Positions 11,501 through 22,172 of a stretch of DNA of 64,000 bases are shown one piece after another (positions within the stretch are counted from its first letter, which is position 1; every line of letters begins with the position of its first letter). Source of the stretch: Sphaerolaimus hirsutus (lineage: Eukaryota > Nematoda > Chromadorea > Monhysterida > Sphaerolaimidae); NCBI GenBank assembly GCA_964036195.1, contig OZ038451.1:12776529-12840528 (forward strand). The letters run 5' to 3'. Below the pieces are notes generated by a model. The model worked only from the letters and a program-made list of their open reading frames with translations. It did no database searches and had not been told where the DNA came from. The position numbers were made by a program, and so were the translations under genes.

Positions 11501-13328
11501 TTTTGCTGTTTTGTATGTATATTTACATACATATACAGCGTTCCATGGCGCTGGCGTCAACGCCAATGGCGCCATGGCGTGGCGCCTACTAATGGCGCCA
11601 GCGCCATGGCGCCATTCCGCCACTATGTAGCTCAAATTTTAGGGGGGGGGGCTGAGCCCCCCCCCCTCGCCGGCCTCCGTAAACAAGCAGCCCCCCCCCG
11701 CTCAAAAATCCTGGATACGTCCCTGCCCAGAACCCCCCCCCCCAGGAAAATTTTCAGCTATATATCCCTCCTATGAATGGTAATGTAAAATTCCCTGTAA
11801 AATATCAAACGATCGGCAAAAAGTAAAAGAAAATTTGACATTTACAGAGAGTGAGACTGGTATCCCAATATCGATCAGCCCCAACCACCAATTCTAAATA
11901 CAAACCACCATTCAACGCAGGAATACAAGCGCGCGCCCACCGCCCGTCACATCGAGTTGATCCTCACCAAAAAAGTGCCCGAGTCATCGGACGAGTCAAA
12001 AGCGGAATCCGAGCCAGAATGGTGGCCGCGTTTGACATCGGCCAAGGGCAAGTGCGCCTGGATCAAGGTCGATTTTGACAAGTGGAAGGACGAGGATGAG
12101 GAGGTCGAGGAAGACATGGGCATGGGAGGCATGGGCGGCATGCCGGGCATGGGTGGAATGGGAGGCATGCCGGGGATGGGCGGCATGGGAGGGATGGGTG
12201 GCATGGGCGGCATGGACTTCTCAGATGTGCGTCGTTTGATGATTGCGTGTGTTCACATTGAAGTTGGTTGTTGAGCGATATTGTCTATCTGCAGATGATG
12301 GCGAAAATGGGTGGCGGCGGCGGCGGCATGAATTTTGACCCGGACAACTTCGGTGACGGTAACTCTGATGACGATGGTTCGTGTCTTTGACGGGCTAGGC
12401 CGCTTATCGTGTTGTGCAGGGGTCTCCTAGGGGGGGCCTCCCCCCCAAATCGGCCAGCTATCTATCTATCCGTGAGGCCGCTCAGCTATCTATCTATCTA
12501 TCCCGAGGCAAAATTTTTGGCTACTACCCCCAAAGACCCCCCCCCCCCAAATAGCTCAGCTATCTATCTATCTGGAGTGGCTTTTGAGAAATTTTGCCCC
12601 AATTTTTGCTCAAAATCACTAATTTTCGCACCTTTTTTATAGTTTTTCACATTCAAAATCGTGCTTTCCCGCTATATACATGGTTATATACCTATTTTTA
12701 GCCATTTTAAAGCTACTTTTGGCTACTTTTAACTGATTATTAACGATTTTTTCCCCTTTCTGTTTTCTTAACCTTGAAAAAGCCTATATATTGTGCCCCC
12801 GCCAGCCCCCCCCCCAAAGCCCCCCCCCCCCCCCCTCAGAAAAATTTTCAGCTATCTATCACTCCGGATTAGCGATTTGCTATCTATCCAGCCCCCGCGA
12901 GGGCCAAAATCTTGGAGACCCCTGGTGTTGTGGGAGCATTTTGTGTTCAATTTTGGTTGAATTGTGCTTCGAAAATGTGCGATCATACAAAATGACCATC
13001 ATGTACTTTTCATTCACAAAAAGTCACGCGGAAAATAATATCTAAAGTGCACCAATTTCGATGAAATGATATGAAACTCAATCAAAAACTCCCGGTCCGG
13101 GTATTTCTTACAATCCAACCCCCCAAAAACCTTGGCACTTCCCCATTTCGAAAATGCCCTCCACCCAACCCTACCCAATCAGAAATGCCCGATCTGGAGG
13201 ACGACGGCGAGGACAAGGACAAGGTGAAAGCCGACGACAAGTTACCCGCCGCCGCGGCGGACGACCAGCCGCCCGCCGCTCTCAAAGAGGACGTGCCTCC
13301 GTCTACTAGCGGCGAGGCGGTCGCTTGA
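8566..13328 (+). CDS. daf-41: Hsp90 co-chaperone p23 (PTGES3 / Sba1 / DAF-41)
   Basis: p23 binds the ATP-closed Hsp90 dimer and stabilises client complexes in the cytosol. Exons 8566-8579, 8644-8760, 9542-9608, 11921-12226, 12295-12376 and 13183-13328 give 243 residues with all phases closing. Visible: CS-domain start (PPLYWAQRKKIVYLTVDVDD), ECEVELYGPVESEY, HIELILTKK, the Hsp90-contact signature EWWPRL, then WIKVDFDKWKDEDEE. A Gly-Met repeat tail (12118-12220, repeats of GMGGM) follows, then an acidic end beginning EMPDLEDD. The MPDLE phrase and tail match animal p23s; the YWAQR start and KWKDEDEE match nematode DAF-41 best. The tail is longer than usual and ends in an Ala/Pro/Asp-rich extension. 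Introns hold families C, E and F. Confidence 0.94.
8890..9070. mobile_element. Family H2 MITE fragment
   Basis: Contains TATATGCATATACTCGATGG, TTATTTATGTCTCAAGTTGG and GGCACGCTTCCAGCGTG, paralleling the longer copies at 20238 and 63417. Lies in p23 intron 2. Confidence 0.5.
10987..11195. mobile_element. Family C MITE (GGCCCACACA..AGTTGACA termini)
   Basis: Left GGGCCCACACATATTAGTTG, then GACATCGCGTCAACTCAGTG; right arm AGTTGACATTTCGTTGACACG. Central blocks such as GCATCACACTTAACAGGAAC recur at 23050 and 27512. In p23 intron 3. Confidence 0.7.
11322..11726. mobile_element. Family E element, full-length, inverted
   Basis: Opens AGGGCCGTATCCAGGGGG and closes CCTGGATACGTCCCTG. It includes GCGCGCAAGCGCGCATTCTT, the TGTATGTATATTTACATACA palindrome and the GGCGCCATGGCGTGGCGCC block. 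It is the reverse complement of 58857-59294. Confidence 0.85.
12417..12925. mobile_element. Family F element, full-length, in p23 intron
   Basis: Begins CAGGGGTCTCCTAGGGGGG and ends TTGGAGACCCCTGG. Between lie GGCCAGCTATCTATC, CTGGAGTGGCTTTTGAG, ATACATGGTTATATACC and GATTTGCTATCTATCC. This is the reverse complement of 57008-57506, so it is an intact mobile unit of about 0.5 kb. Confidence 0.85.
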
Positions 13329-14373
13329 GTTGAATCAAATGCAAATTGTCCTGGTTTTTAACTGATGTTTGGTTTTTCTGTCGAAGCTCTGTCTTCGTGT
13401 TGTTTTTTCTTTTGTTTTTTTTTTTGGATCCGTGCCCGCACTTGATGTTTATGTAGTTTTTTTTACCGTGAGTGTTTGGTGTGTGGATACGCCGCTGAAT
13501 CGTAACAATTTAGTTTCCCGCATTGTTGATCCTTCTGGCAGCAAGCCAAACAGCTGGTTGCGCGGACACTGTTTGATTTTAAAGACTTTTTTTAAACCCT
13601 TTGTTTTAAATTTTCGAAAAGGAAAAGATACTAATCCCAGTTTTACCAACTGGCGTGTATATTCACACATCAAGTACCACAAGGAAAAGTGATAAATTTG
13701 AAATTTGTGTATTCACTAAATCTATTCCGAATCATAAATGCGTGTATTTTATCAAATTACTAGTGATTAGAAGTCTTAGATGCGGATAAATTTGAAAAAT
13801 TGATTTTAATCTAAACGCAACGTTATCAGTCAATCAGCAGCGAGACTAAAGTTTTGTCAATGTCAAGAATCGTGACAAACGACAACAGAAGTGAGAAAAA
13901 ATTTCTGGAGCAAGGATGTTGTCGTTTGTATAATATAAGCGTGACGCGTCACATTTTCTATGAACTGTTGAAACTATTTGGACGTGCGGAATTCAAAAGA
14001 TTGCTTTGCCTCTCTCCTTACATAAATATTGTGCCTATGGACATTCGGTACAGTTGAATTTAAAAAACTGAAGAACCAGATTTAAATGCATCTGAGTTCA
14101 CCGGAGTGAGGGCTGAAAAAAAATTGGAAAAAAACGGATACAAAAAAAGTGTTCATTCCGTTAACTCAAGTGTGTTACCCAAAATACGTATTCATCCGTT
14201 TTTGGAAATTTTAGCTGTACACAAATGTGTATAGGCCTAGTACTTGCGAAATTAATTTGAAGATAATAATTATTTGTTTCCGATACAACGCTGAGTCAAT
14301 TTATATTTAATCTACCAATACAGTTCCATAAAATACATGCGACACAAGACTAGAAAAGCTGTTCTGGTGGAAG

Positions 14374-15912
14374 CAGTGATGTAAAAGCGCCATGGTGCTA
14401 GTGCCAACGCAAAAAACGCCACGGCGCTTTTGACACTTGCGCTAGGAACGAAAGTACCTGGCGCTAGCGCCACCGTAAAAAGCGGAATGGCGCTTGGCGC
14501 CATTTCGGTGGGGGGAAACCCAAAATCCAAACAGCTCATAATCCAAACAGCATAATCCAAACACTTTTGTAGCATAATCCAAACAAAAATGAGGCAAAAT
14601 CCAAACACTTTTTTGTTCCACCAACTGCAGCATAATCCAAACAAAATTAGGCAGAATCCAAACAAAAATGAAGCAAAATCCAAACAAAAATGAGGCAGAA
14701 TCCAAACACTTTTTGTTCCGCCAACTGCAGCATAATCCAAACAAAAGTAGGCAGAATCCAAACACTTTTTATGTAATAAGGTCACCATGTGTTCAAATTG
14801 ATGGATTAACTTTCCTTTTATGTGATCTAAAATATGCAAAAGAATCTGTGGCATGTGGATGTGTGTGTATGTGTTGCATCACAGGTGGACAACAGGCAAA
14901 CATTGGCTTTCATGGGAAAATTATATTGTGTGCTTTGGAGTGACCAACTGACTTCATAAATTGTTGACTTTTTGAGATTTTGTTGACATGCATTGTTATT
15001 GCAATATTGCCATCTTTGACTGGGGGGTTACTAATTTGCCAGAATTTCTTTAAATGCGATGATTTATTTGTTGTTTGTAACAGTTGCAGATGTAGAGAAA
15101 TGCAACAAAACCGCCATGATACCCCCCTTGATATCAGTGTAAGTAGAATGTATTTGCCAAAAACAGCAGTTGGTGATCTGTGTAAATGCAGAAAACATAT
15201 TAAAAACACTGTGTTATGTTTCAAAATGTTTTATATCATCTAAATACTTATATAAAACTAGACTCTTATACAGGGTGGTTTTTGTTGCATTTTTGTACAT
15301 CTGCATGTTACAAACAATGAATGATTAAAAAAAACTCTGGCGAAATACTACCCCCCTCAAAAACGGCAATGCATGTCAAAAACTAATGAAGTCAGTCAGT
15401 CACTTCAAAGCACACAATTGCATTTTCCAATGAAAGCCAAAGTTTGCCTGTTGTCCACCTGTGATGCAACAGATACACACATGTCCACATGCAGCTAATC
15501 TCTTTTGCATATATTAGATATTAGTTTCACATCAGAGGAAAGTTAATCCATCAATTTGAACACATGGTGACCTTATTACATAAAAAGTGTTTGGATTCTG
15601 CCTAATTTTGTTTGGATTATGCTGCAGTTGGTGGAACAAAAAGTGTTTGGATTCTGCCTCATTTTTGTTTGGATTCTGTCTCATTTTCGTTTGGATTCTG
15701 CCTAATTTTGTTTGGATTATGCTGCAGTTGGTGGAACAAGAAGGTGTTTGGATTTTGCCTCATTTTTGTTTGGATTATGCTTCATTTTTGTTTGGATTAT
15801 GCTGTTTGGATTATGCGCTGTTTGGATTTTGATGCAGACTCTTTCGGTGTGGCGCCTGGTTCTAAGGGTCAGAAAAGCGCCAGGGCGTTTTTGGCGCATT
15901 TTACACCACTAT
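14374..15912. mobile_element. 1.5-kb foldback element with tandem-repeat arms
   Basis: The left end AGTGATGTAAAAGCGCC and right end GGCGCATTTTACACCACT match family D termini. The arms are arrays of AATCCAAACAAAAATGAGGC-like repeats (14520-14770, inverted at 15585-15835). Inside them is a second long inverted repeat, e.g. ATAAGGTCACCATGTGTTC versus its complement near 15565. The centre is near 15180. No transposase ORF. Confidence 0.85.
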
Positions 15913-16510
15913 AGGAGTATTCATGAGTCTGTCTAAGGCTTCGTCATTTCTAAACGGCACGATTCACAATTTTTATGGCAAGTTTGATCGCTTGTGTAAA
16001 CCCGCCCAAACTTTGATATGGAAACTTCAGTCGGCTGCGTGTTTTTGGTATCGATGTCGTTGCATTTTTAGTACGGTTCAGTTGGGTGTAGTGTGATCGC
16101 TTATCACTTGTTTAGCTATAAATCTCTCGAACCACCCATTTTATTGCTTGAAATGTGAGTCTACTCACTGCGTCAAGTCCTCATATTGCCGATAATTTTG
16201 CTGTACTTTCTATGAAAATTACAATGCTGTCGATAATAAAATCCAGACATAATTCTTGATAAATTTTTCTCTTTTAATACCCATATTTATCATTGCTACA
16301 ATGTATTGGCCTGCGCGAAATGGTATTTTTGAGCACAATCACGTTACTTCTGGTGGGGGGAGGAGCTTGGGAATTCGTCCAAAATAAATCACCTTGGGAA
16401 TTGAGTTTGGTTGCGCGGCGGGGGGCGGCCGCCTGTCATCGAGTTGCGGCACTGCTTTGCACATGCGCTGCGCCGCCGCTACGGCTACATGTGACCGCGG
16501 GAGTGTGGTC

Positions 16511-17266
16511 ATTTTGACATGTTGTGTACTCTCACATGTTGTGGACACTGACATGCCGCGATGGGAATTTGACATGTTGTAGAAACTGACATGCTCAAAG
16601 GTGAAAGTAACATGTCCAGCGTGAAAGTAACATGCCCAAACCCAACAGAAAATTGCTTAAGCAGAAACATTTTGTTGTAGCGATTCATCATGTATTTGAT
16701 GGATATTTGTAGGGATTTGATTGGTGTGCTGAAACTGTCTGAATATTAAATATTTATTGATATGCAGTATGCACCAATACCATATTGGTGCCACTCCCAG
16801 ACTGAAAAATGTAGTGTCATGCAAAGTGTCGAAAGTCATGTAAAATATAAAAATGTCAAACATCCAAGAATTTAATTTTACATTTTGCAAGGCTTTGTAT
16901 CAAGTAATAATATTGATAATAGTACAAATGATATTTATAACATCATACTAATAATCTGAAGAAAGGCTTTTATTTTTCCTCATATTACAATGCACTCCCT
17001 ATGGGTGAATTTGGAGTATGAGTGTCCACATAACTATATTCAAAGTATGGTAACATTCTTTTTAAAGGGTTCAGTCAGTTCACTAACGGAATTTCATTTA
17101 CATTTTTCAATTTTGATATCATTTTCTATCACTGGTACCATGATATATTTACATGAATACGAAATGGCATGTTACTTTCACCTTGGGCATGTCAGTTTCC
17201 ATAACATATCAGATTCCCATGGAGGCATGTCAGTTACCACAACATGTTAGAGTACACAAGATGTCA
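16511..17266. mobile_element. Foldback element with TGACATG-repeat ends
   Basis: Left repeats ACATGTTGTGTACTCTCAC and ACTGACATGC are mirrored at 17165-17266 as GGGCATGTCAGTTTCC and ACAACATGTTAGAGTACAC. The single-copy middle carries a family A-like fragment (16805-16880). Confidence 0.75.
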
Positions 17267-17329
17267 GAGTGGATTTATCCGACCGCGACGTTGGCGCGGT
17301 TTATTATTGAACCCGACCGATGCCTCCAC

Positions 17330-17577
17330 TAGTGCTGTTAAAAGCACCGGGAAAAATGGCACCGCACCCTCGCCTCTCCCATCGCGTTAAAAAACTGCAC
17401 CGGTGCCATTCTGAAAAACCGCACCGGCACCGAAGGGCACCGGCAGGTTAACGGTGCTAGCACCGAAAGGCACCAGCACCGGTACTGTTTTGAAAAGAAT
17501 AGCACCAGCACCGGCGTAGCACCTCTGAAAAGCGCGTAGGCACTGGTGCTGGGGGCACCGGTGCCTTTCCATCACTA
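17330..17577. mobile_element. Family D2 MITE (GCACCGG-rich), 78 bp upstream of the next gene start
   Basis: Termini TAGTGCTGTTAAAAGCACC and GGTGCCTTTCCATCACTA, with short GGCACCGGTGC-type repeats between. A sister copy lies at 21248-21494. Confidence 0.8.
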
Positions 17578-17654
17578 GCGGCCACTCGGTACCATGCATT
17601 TCCGTTCGCGGTGCGCTCTGCACTTTGCGCCGTTAGCCCGACGCTGGGTCGAAA

Positions 17655-20201
17655 ATGTTCTCCCTGCTGGAAGGCACTCGGAAGTACCTGTTGCAGAGTG
17701 GCAACCTGAGGCAACTGCAGCCGGCCACCAAGAGCATTGAGATCGTGCCGCAGGAAACCTGTGTCCATCATACCAGGTGATAGATTGTGTGCTGTGCGTT
17801 CTTGTGGCGGGGAGCGTCCACTGGGACTAGCGTCACCTGTAAAGTGGAGCTACGCACACTGGTTTACTAGACCCGGAAATGGGTACTCAACTCTTGTTTG
17901 AACGTATTTGAGTTGAATTTTGAGTTCTCTCTTAAATCTCCGTCAACCGGTTATTAAACATCAAAATTAAATTGGTTGAAAGCTGATTGGTGGGTACTGA
18001 ATTTTTAGTTTACTTTCAGTAAACTACCGTAAATCCTCGAATAAGTCCCAGGGGAGTTATTTTTTCGTCAGAATATTCAGTACATAAGCACGCCGCTTTA
18101 GGTAAAACATTCTTAGGCCATGGGTGTTTTGGTCTGTCTGGCTTCATCGAAATGTTTTTAATGCGACACGATGTATTTGCATCGATCATAGGGGGGGTTA
18201 TTCGAGGGGATAACTTATTCGAGGATTTACGCTATTGTGTGCAGCGCCAATGCCAGATCGGGAGTTGTCACTTAACTAGTTGCGAGTAAGCTTGCAAGTG
18301 ACCGGTAACTTCGTAAGTGACCGTCTAGTGATGGAAAAGCACCAGAAAAAAAGCGCCGAGCGCCATTCGGAAGTAGGGTGACATGGCGCTTTTTGGAAAA
18401 GGAAAAGATTTTTTTACCTTCATTGAATCGGACACAGCGTATAAATGACAGGATGTGCAAAAGTGCCCGAAAAAGTCCATTAAGTTTCTGAATTATCCAC
18501 GAGAATGCCTACCCAACTTCGTGCATTTTCATATCTTCATGGACAGGGTTGGCAAAATCGCAGAAAAAAATAAAAATAAAATGGAAAATTTAAGGATAAA
18601 ATAAAATAAAATGGAAAATTTCAAAATAAAACTAAAAATTGTATAAAAATTTGAATTTTGTAAAAATTTTGTAAAATTGTAAAAAAATTCACATTTTTGT
18701 TAAATTGTAAAAAATTCACATTTTTTGTAAAATATTTTTCTTGTTGCTTGAGTTTCTACCTGTTTATTGAAACTGGGAGCGGTCCCAAGCTTTGTAAAGT
18801 CTCAAATGTCATGTAAAATGCCATGCAAAGTGTCAATTGTCATGGCAAATAACTAGTAAAGTGTCAATTGTCATGACAAATATAAATTAAAGTGCCAATT
18901 GTTAAGCAAATTGTATCCAAATCTTATGTTTTTTATCCAAATCTTCTCTTTTATCCAAATCTTTTGTATTGTATCCAGATCTTATGTTCTGTATCAAAAT
19001 CTTACATTCTGTATCCAAATGTGGATACATAAACATAAGATTTGGATACAAAAACCTAAGATTTTATTATACAATTTACATTTTCCATGACATTTGACAT
19101 GACACTTGACATTTTGCATGACATTTGACACTACTTTACATTTGTCATGACAATTGACACTTTGCATGACATTTTACAAATGTGCCCAGCACAGTCCAGG
19201 GGCCAGTTCCGCAAAATGAGAAGTGAGAAGTGAAATGGCAAAGACTAAGTAAAAGCGCAAAGGCCAAGCCGCCACCTTCTGCCTTTCTGACTTCGCCTTT
19301 GCTCTTTTACTTTGCCTTTGCCATTTCACTTCTCACTTCTCATTTTGCGGAACTGGCACCAGTAGTCCTTTAAAAAATGCAAACCATTGTTATCAATAAT
19401 TGTAAGTTTACACTTGCTGCTAGCTAACAATACCCACTGCATGCAACTTTTGTAAAGTAATGGAAAAATTTGTCACAAGTTTTTCATGTATAATGTCTAA
19501 TGATGATAATTTTCTGGCCTTGCATCCATGATTCTGATTTTTGGTAAAATTTTTGTTGAATTTATGTAAAATGGGTCATTTTATTTTATTAACGACTTTA
19601 GGGAATAAAAAACAATAAAATAAAATGAAAGAAGAATAAAATTAAAATAAAATAAAAATTTTATACAATTTTTATACAATTTTACTAAAATGAATTTTTA
19701 TAAAACCAACCCTGTTCATGGATACATTTTTTAGGAATCTTTATTTACTCCGTACGTTTCACCGCAGCGTGGAGTCTATCCAGCGCGAGCTGCAAAAGCC
19801 TGAGGAGTCTGTGGGGCGGGCGCGCTTCGCTATACACAAATTGGGTGTGCTGCACTTCTGCGCCGACGACCAAATGGTATATTTATGTATAATAATGGCC
19901 ACGCACACACTAGTTTACCATTATGAAATGCTCAACCATTTTGGTAAACTGTTTGCACCAAACAGTACGAAACACTGTAAAACTCTGTATGGTGTTTCGT
20001 ACTGTTTTGTAAAAACATTTTACCAAAATGGTCGAGCGCTTCACAATAGTAAACTAGTGTGTGTGGGTCCAGTATTTTTTTAAATATTTTTTTCTTCAAA
20101 ATTTATGTCGCTATACGAGTGTCCTCCGCCTTCAGCTGTCGCGGCACAACCACAGCGAGGCGCAGTTGGCACTGGAAAAACGCGGCGCGCAGACTCCGTG
20201 A
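17655..20201 (+). CDS. Unrecognised small helical protein, 109 residues
   Basis: I do not recognise this protein. Three exons (17655-17776, 19735-19876, 20136-20201) join in frame through GT/AG introns to a TGA stop. It starts MFSLLEGTRKYLLQ, continues with a charged, probably helical middle (NLYLLRTFHRSVESIQREL, then QKPEESVGRARFAIHKLG) and ends LEKRGAQTP. There is no signal peptide or membrane segment. Codon composition is GC-rich like its neighbours and unlike the AT-rich introns, which supports coding. The exon 3 acceptor was chosen at CCGCCTTCAG because it alone keeps phase 0 with a good pyrimidine tract; AG at 20119 is an alternative with a different tail. The basic, leucine-rich start could suit a small mitochondrial factor, but that is speculation. 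Confidence 0.55.
18026..18238. mobile_element. Family G MITE (ACCGTAAATCCTCGAATAAG)
   Basis: Left ACCGTAAATCCTCGAATAAG and right CTTATTCGAGGATTTACG are inverted repeats; G-runs and TTATTCGAGGGG lie inside. In intron 1 of the 109-residue gene. Confidence 0.7.
18781..19196. mobile_element. Family A variant with an ATCCAAATCTTATG core
   Basis: Arms of TGTCATGTAAAATGCCATGC and TTTGCATGACATTTTAC surround tandem ATCCAAATCTT(A/C)TGT units (18915-19060). The same core occurs inside the copy at 56776. Confidence 0.7.
19201..19360. mobile_element. Family B MITE, intact 160-bp palindrome
   Basis: GGCCAGTTCCGCAAAATGAG at the left and CTCATTTTGCGGAACTGGC at the right; the arms pair throughout (AAGTGAAATGGCAAAG). 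Flanked by CCAGG and CACCAG. Immediately follows the family A variant. Confidence 0.9.
19897..20070. mobile_element. MITE with GGCC-ACACACACTAGTTTACC termini
   Basis: GGCCACGCACACACTAGTTT and AAACTAGTGTGTGTGGGTCC bound a 174-bp palindrome. The outer bases equal family C; the inner module (TTTACCATTATGAAATGC) differs. In intron 2 of the 109-residue gene. Confidence 0.85.
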
Positions 20202-20237
20202 TCAGCAGATAGATTTTATAGCGGCCTGATATTTTAC

Positions 20238-20487
20238 TATACTCCGTGGACTTTATATTTTGCACACACACTTATTTAGGTCTCACGTTGGAAGCTTGCC
20301 AATGATAATTAAAGCATGCGATTTTTGTAAGAGTGGAAAAATTCTTTGTTGTGAATACATTTACGTGTAACGTGACAACAGAAATGAATTTATCCCACGT
20401 TTTATGAAGATCGCAGCGGTAAATATTGTTGGCACGTTTACACCGTGAATCACGCGTGCAAGGTGTAAAGTCACTGGATTATATTAC
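20238..20487. mobile_element. Family H2 MITE
   Basis: TATACTCCGTGGACTTTAT, TCACGTTGGAAGCTTGCC and AAGCATGCGATTTTTGT precede GGTGTAAAGTCACTGGAT. The same order of blocks is seen at 63417-63664. Confidence 0.65.
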
Positions 20488-20715
20488 CTATATTTATTGT
20501 GGAATATAAAATTGTCTATTCAAGCAGAAGTACCTATCCGCTTCAGATAGGGTATCCGTTTGCAATGGGTCACTTGGCAAACATTGAAACGATAAGATGC
20601 ATGAAAGGCTTAATAAGTGCCCAGTGAAATAAGCTTCAACTCATTTCCATTCTTAGCAAAGTGTCTGGATGTGAAAAACCATTTCTGCACTCGGAGTGGT
20701 TCATTTTGCTATAAT

Positions 20716-21165
20716 GGCGGCCGGCGCACTCGTTGACTGTCAACTGGTCTGTGTCAACTCGGATTTCGAATTCACATGTCGCAGAGCGTTCTCCAAATGC
20801 ACATGCGGCTAGTGATGTGAAAAGCGCCAGAACTTTGACGCCAAGCGCCATGGCGTTTTTCCGACCGCCAGCGCCAAGCGCCAATGGCGCCAGAGAAATA
20901 TGGCGCCAAACGCCAAGCATTTTGTTCGTGGCGCCAGTCAAAAATAGCGCCAAGCGCCATTGCGCTTTTCATGGGCACAGCGCCAATGACGCCACAGCAA
21001 AATAGCGCTAAGCTCCATGGCGCTTTTACATCACTACGTTCGTCAATGTTGAAAAATAAATATTAAGGCAGGTGCATTGGAAGATCGCTCTGTGTCACGT
21101 GAACCCAAAATCTGAGTTGACACAGACCAGTTGACACACTACTGTCCACTAATGTGTGGGCCGCC
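20716..21165. mobile_element. Family C element interrupted by a family D element
   Basis: Left GCGCACTCGTTGACTGTCAA, right AATGTGTGGGCCGCC. Sequence left and right of the insert (ACATGCGGC then AATGTTGAAAAATAAAT) is continuous in the uninterrupted copy at 29237-29455. Confidence 0.8.
20810..21036. mobile_element. Family D MITE nested in family C
   Basis: TAGTGATGTGAAAAGCGCC and GGCGCTTTTACATCACTA bound GGCGCCA-type repeats. The 8 bp before (CATGCGGC) and after (CGTTCGTC) look like a diverged 8-bp target duplication; deleting one copy restores the host element, which supports a hAT-like origin. Confidence 0.8.
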
Positions 21166-21247
21166 AATATCATGTTCACATACTACATATTTATATTTAC
21201 ATTCGACAGAAATGATTCTCGGATACCATTCCGCATCAGATGCCGTG

Positions 21248-21494
21248 TAGTGATGTAAAGGCACCGGGGCACCGGAGCTCCGGTGGGCACCGAAGGGCAC
21301 CAGCACCGGTGATGGTGCGGTGCCCTTTCGATTTTGAGAGGTACCCTGCCGGTGCCGGTGCCCTTTTTTCAGAATGGCACCGGTGCCGGTGCGGTGCCAT
21401 TTTTTGGCCGGTGCTCCAGGGTGCCAGGTGCCCTTTTCACGCAATGGGAGAGTGCGGTGCGGTGCCATTTTTCCCGGTGCCTTTAACATCACTG
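21248..21494. mobile_element. Family D2 MITE (GCACCGG-rich)
   Basis: TAGTGATGTAAAGGCACCGG and CCGGTGCCTTTAACATCACT enclose imperfect GGTGCCGGTGCC repeats. Sister of 17330-17577. Confidence 0.85.
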
Positions 21495-21656
21495 GTAGTG
21501 TCATGTGATATGTTTGAGTAAAGTGAAAAAGATGTTCAGGTAAAATAGCGACAGATAAAGTGCATGGGAATTTCAAACTTTCCATGTCACTGAGAAGAGT
21601 TTTTGGAGGGTTGTCGGAAGTTTGTCGCACGCCATGATGTAAGAACCTTATTTTGT

Positions 21657-21909
21657 GTATACTCGGCGGACCGCAAAGTATGTGTCCAAAATTTTTTATG
21701 TCTTAGTCGATAACGAACAAGCAGAATACTTATGCATGCACATTATCAAAAATAATACTTCAAATAGGCGGAGTCGCATACTAGCGACAAATACTTTTTG
21801 CCTGGAAGTTTTTATATTTTTATTTTAAGTAATAATTTTAGCAACGATGACGTCACGATGGAGTGTTTCCTTCAGAAAAAATGCATAGCATGGTGTCCGC
21901 GGGGTATAC
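21657..21909. mobile_element. Family H MITE
   Basis: GTATACTCGGCGGACCGC and GTGTCCGCGGGGTATAC flank internal blocks (CTTATGCATGCACATT, GATGACGTCACGATGGAGTG) shared with 29764-30017. Confidence 0.8.
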
Positions 21910-22172
21910 GTATTTTATCCGTGTTATTCATCCATATTTATGTACCTACACCTTTGAGTTCTTTAAGCAATGACGCTTTCCAAAACCATGACTCAACTCT
22001 ACACCTTATACCTATTTATTTTACACTTGTACACACACAAATACAAAAATAATCAAATCAGGTACATTTTACACCAGCCATTTTTTAGTGTGTAGCGGTG
22101 GCTCCAGCACACTCCCATGTCTCCATGTGTAAACTAAAAACTACCAATAAGCACACCAATGATTAAAATACA

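Larger units (their letters stand above)
13329..17654. other. Intergenic/transposon-rich interval
   Basis: After the p23 stop come about 1 kb of AT-rich sequence with no supported gene (including a likely 3' UTR), then two large foldback elements (14374-15912 and 16511-17266) and a GCACCGG MITE (17330-17577). Long open frames here, such as the CLDFASFLFG-type repeats, are translations of the foldback arms. Confidence 0.6.
20202..22172. other. Intergenic interval filled with MITEs
   Basis: Contains family H2 (20238-20487), a family C element (20716-21165) with family D nested inside, family D2 (21248-21494) and family H (21657-21909). No coding sequence is supported. Confidence 0.65.

Noticed and set aside
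11947-12213. Minus-strand Pro-Met-rich ORF
   Set aside because: Antisense shadow of the Gly-Met tail of p23, whose frame, homology and splicing are clear.
14312-14854. Long minus-strand ORF with repeated CLDFASFLFGF-like peptides, and its mirror at 15587-15936
   Set aside because: It is the translation of tandem CCAAACAAAAATGAGG repeats in the arms of a foldback element; both orientations are open because the array has few stops.
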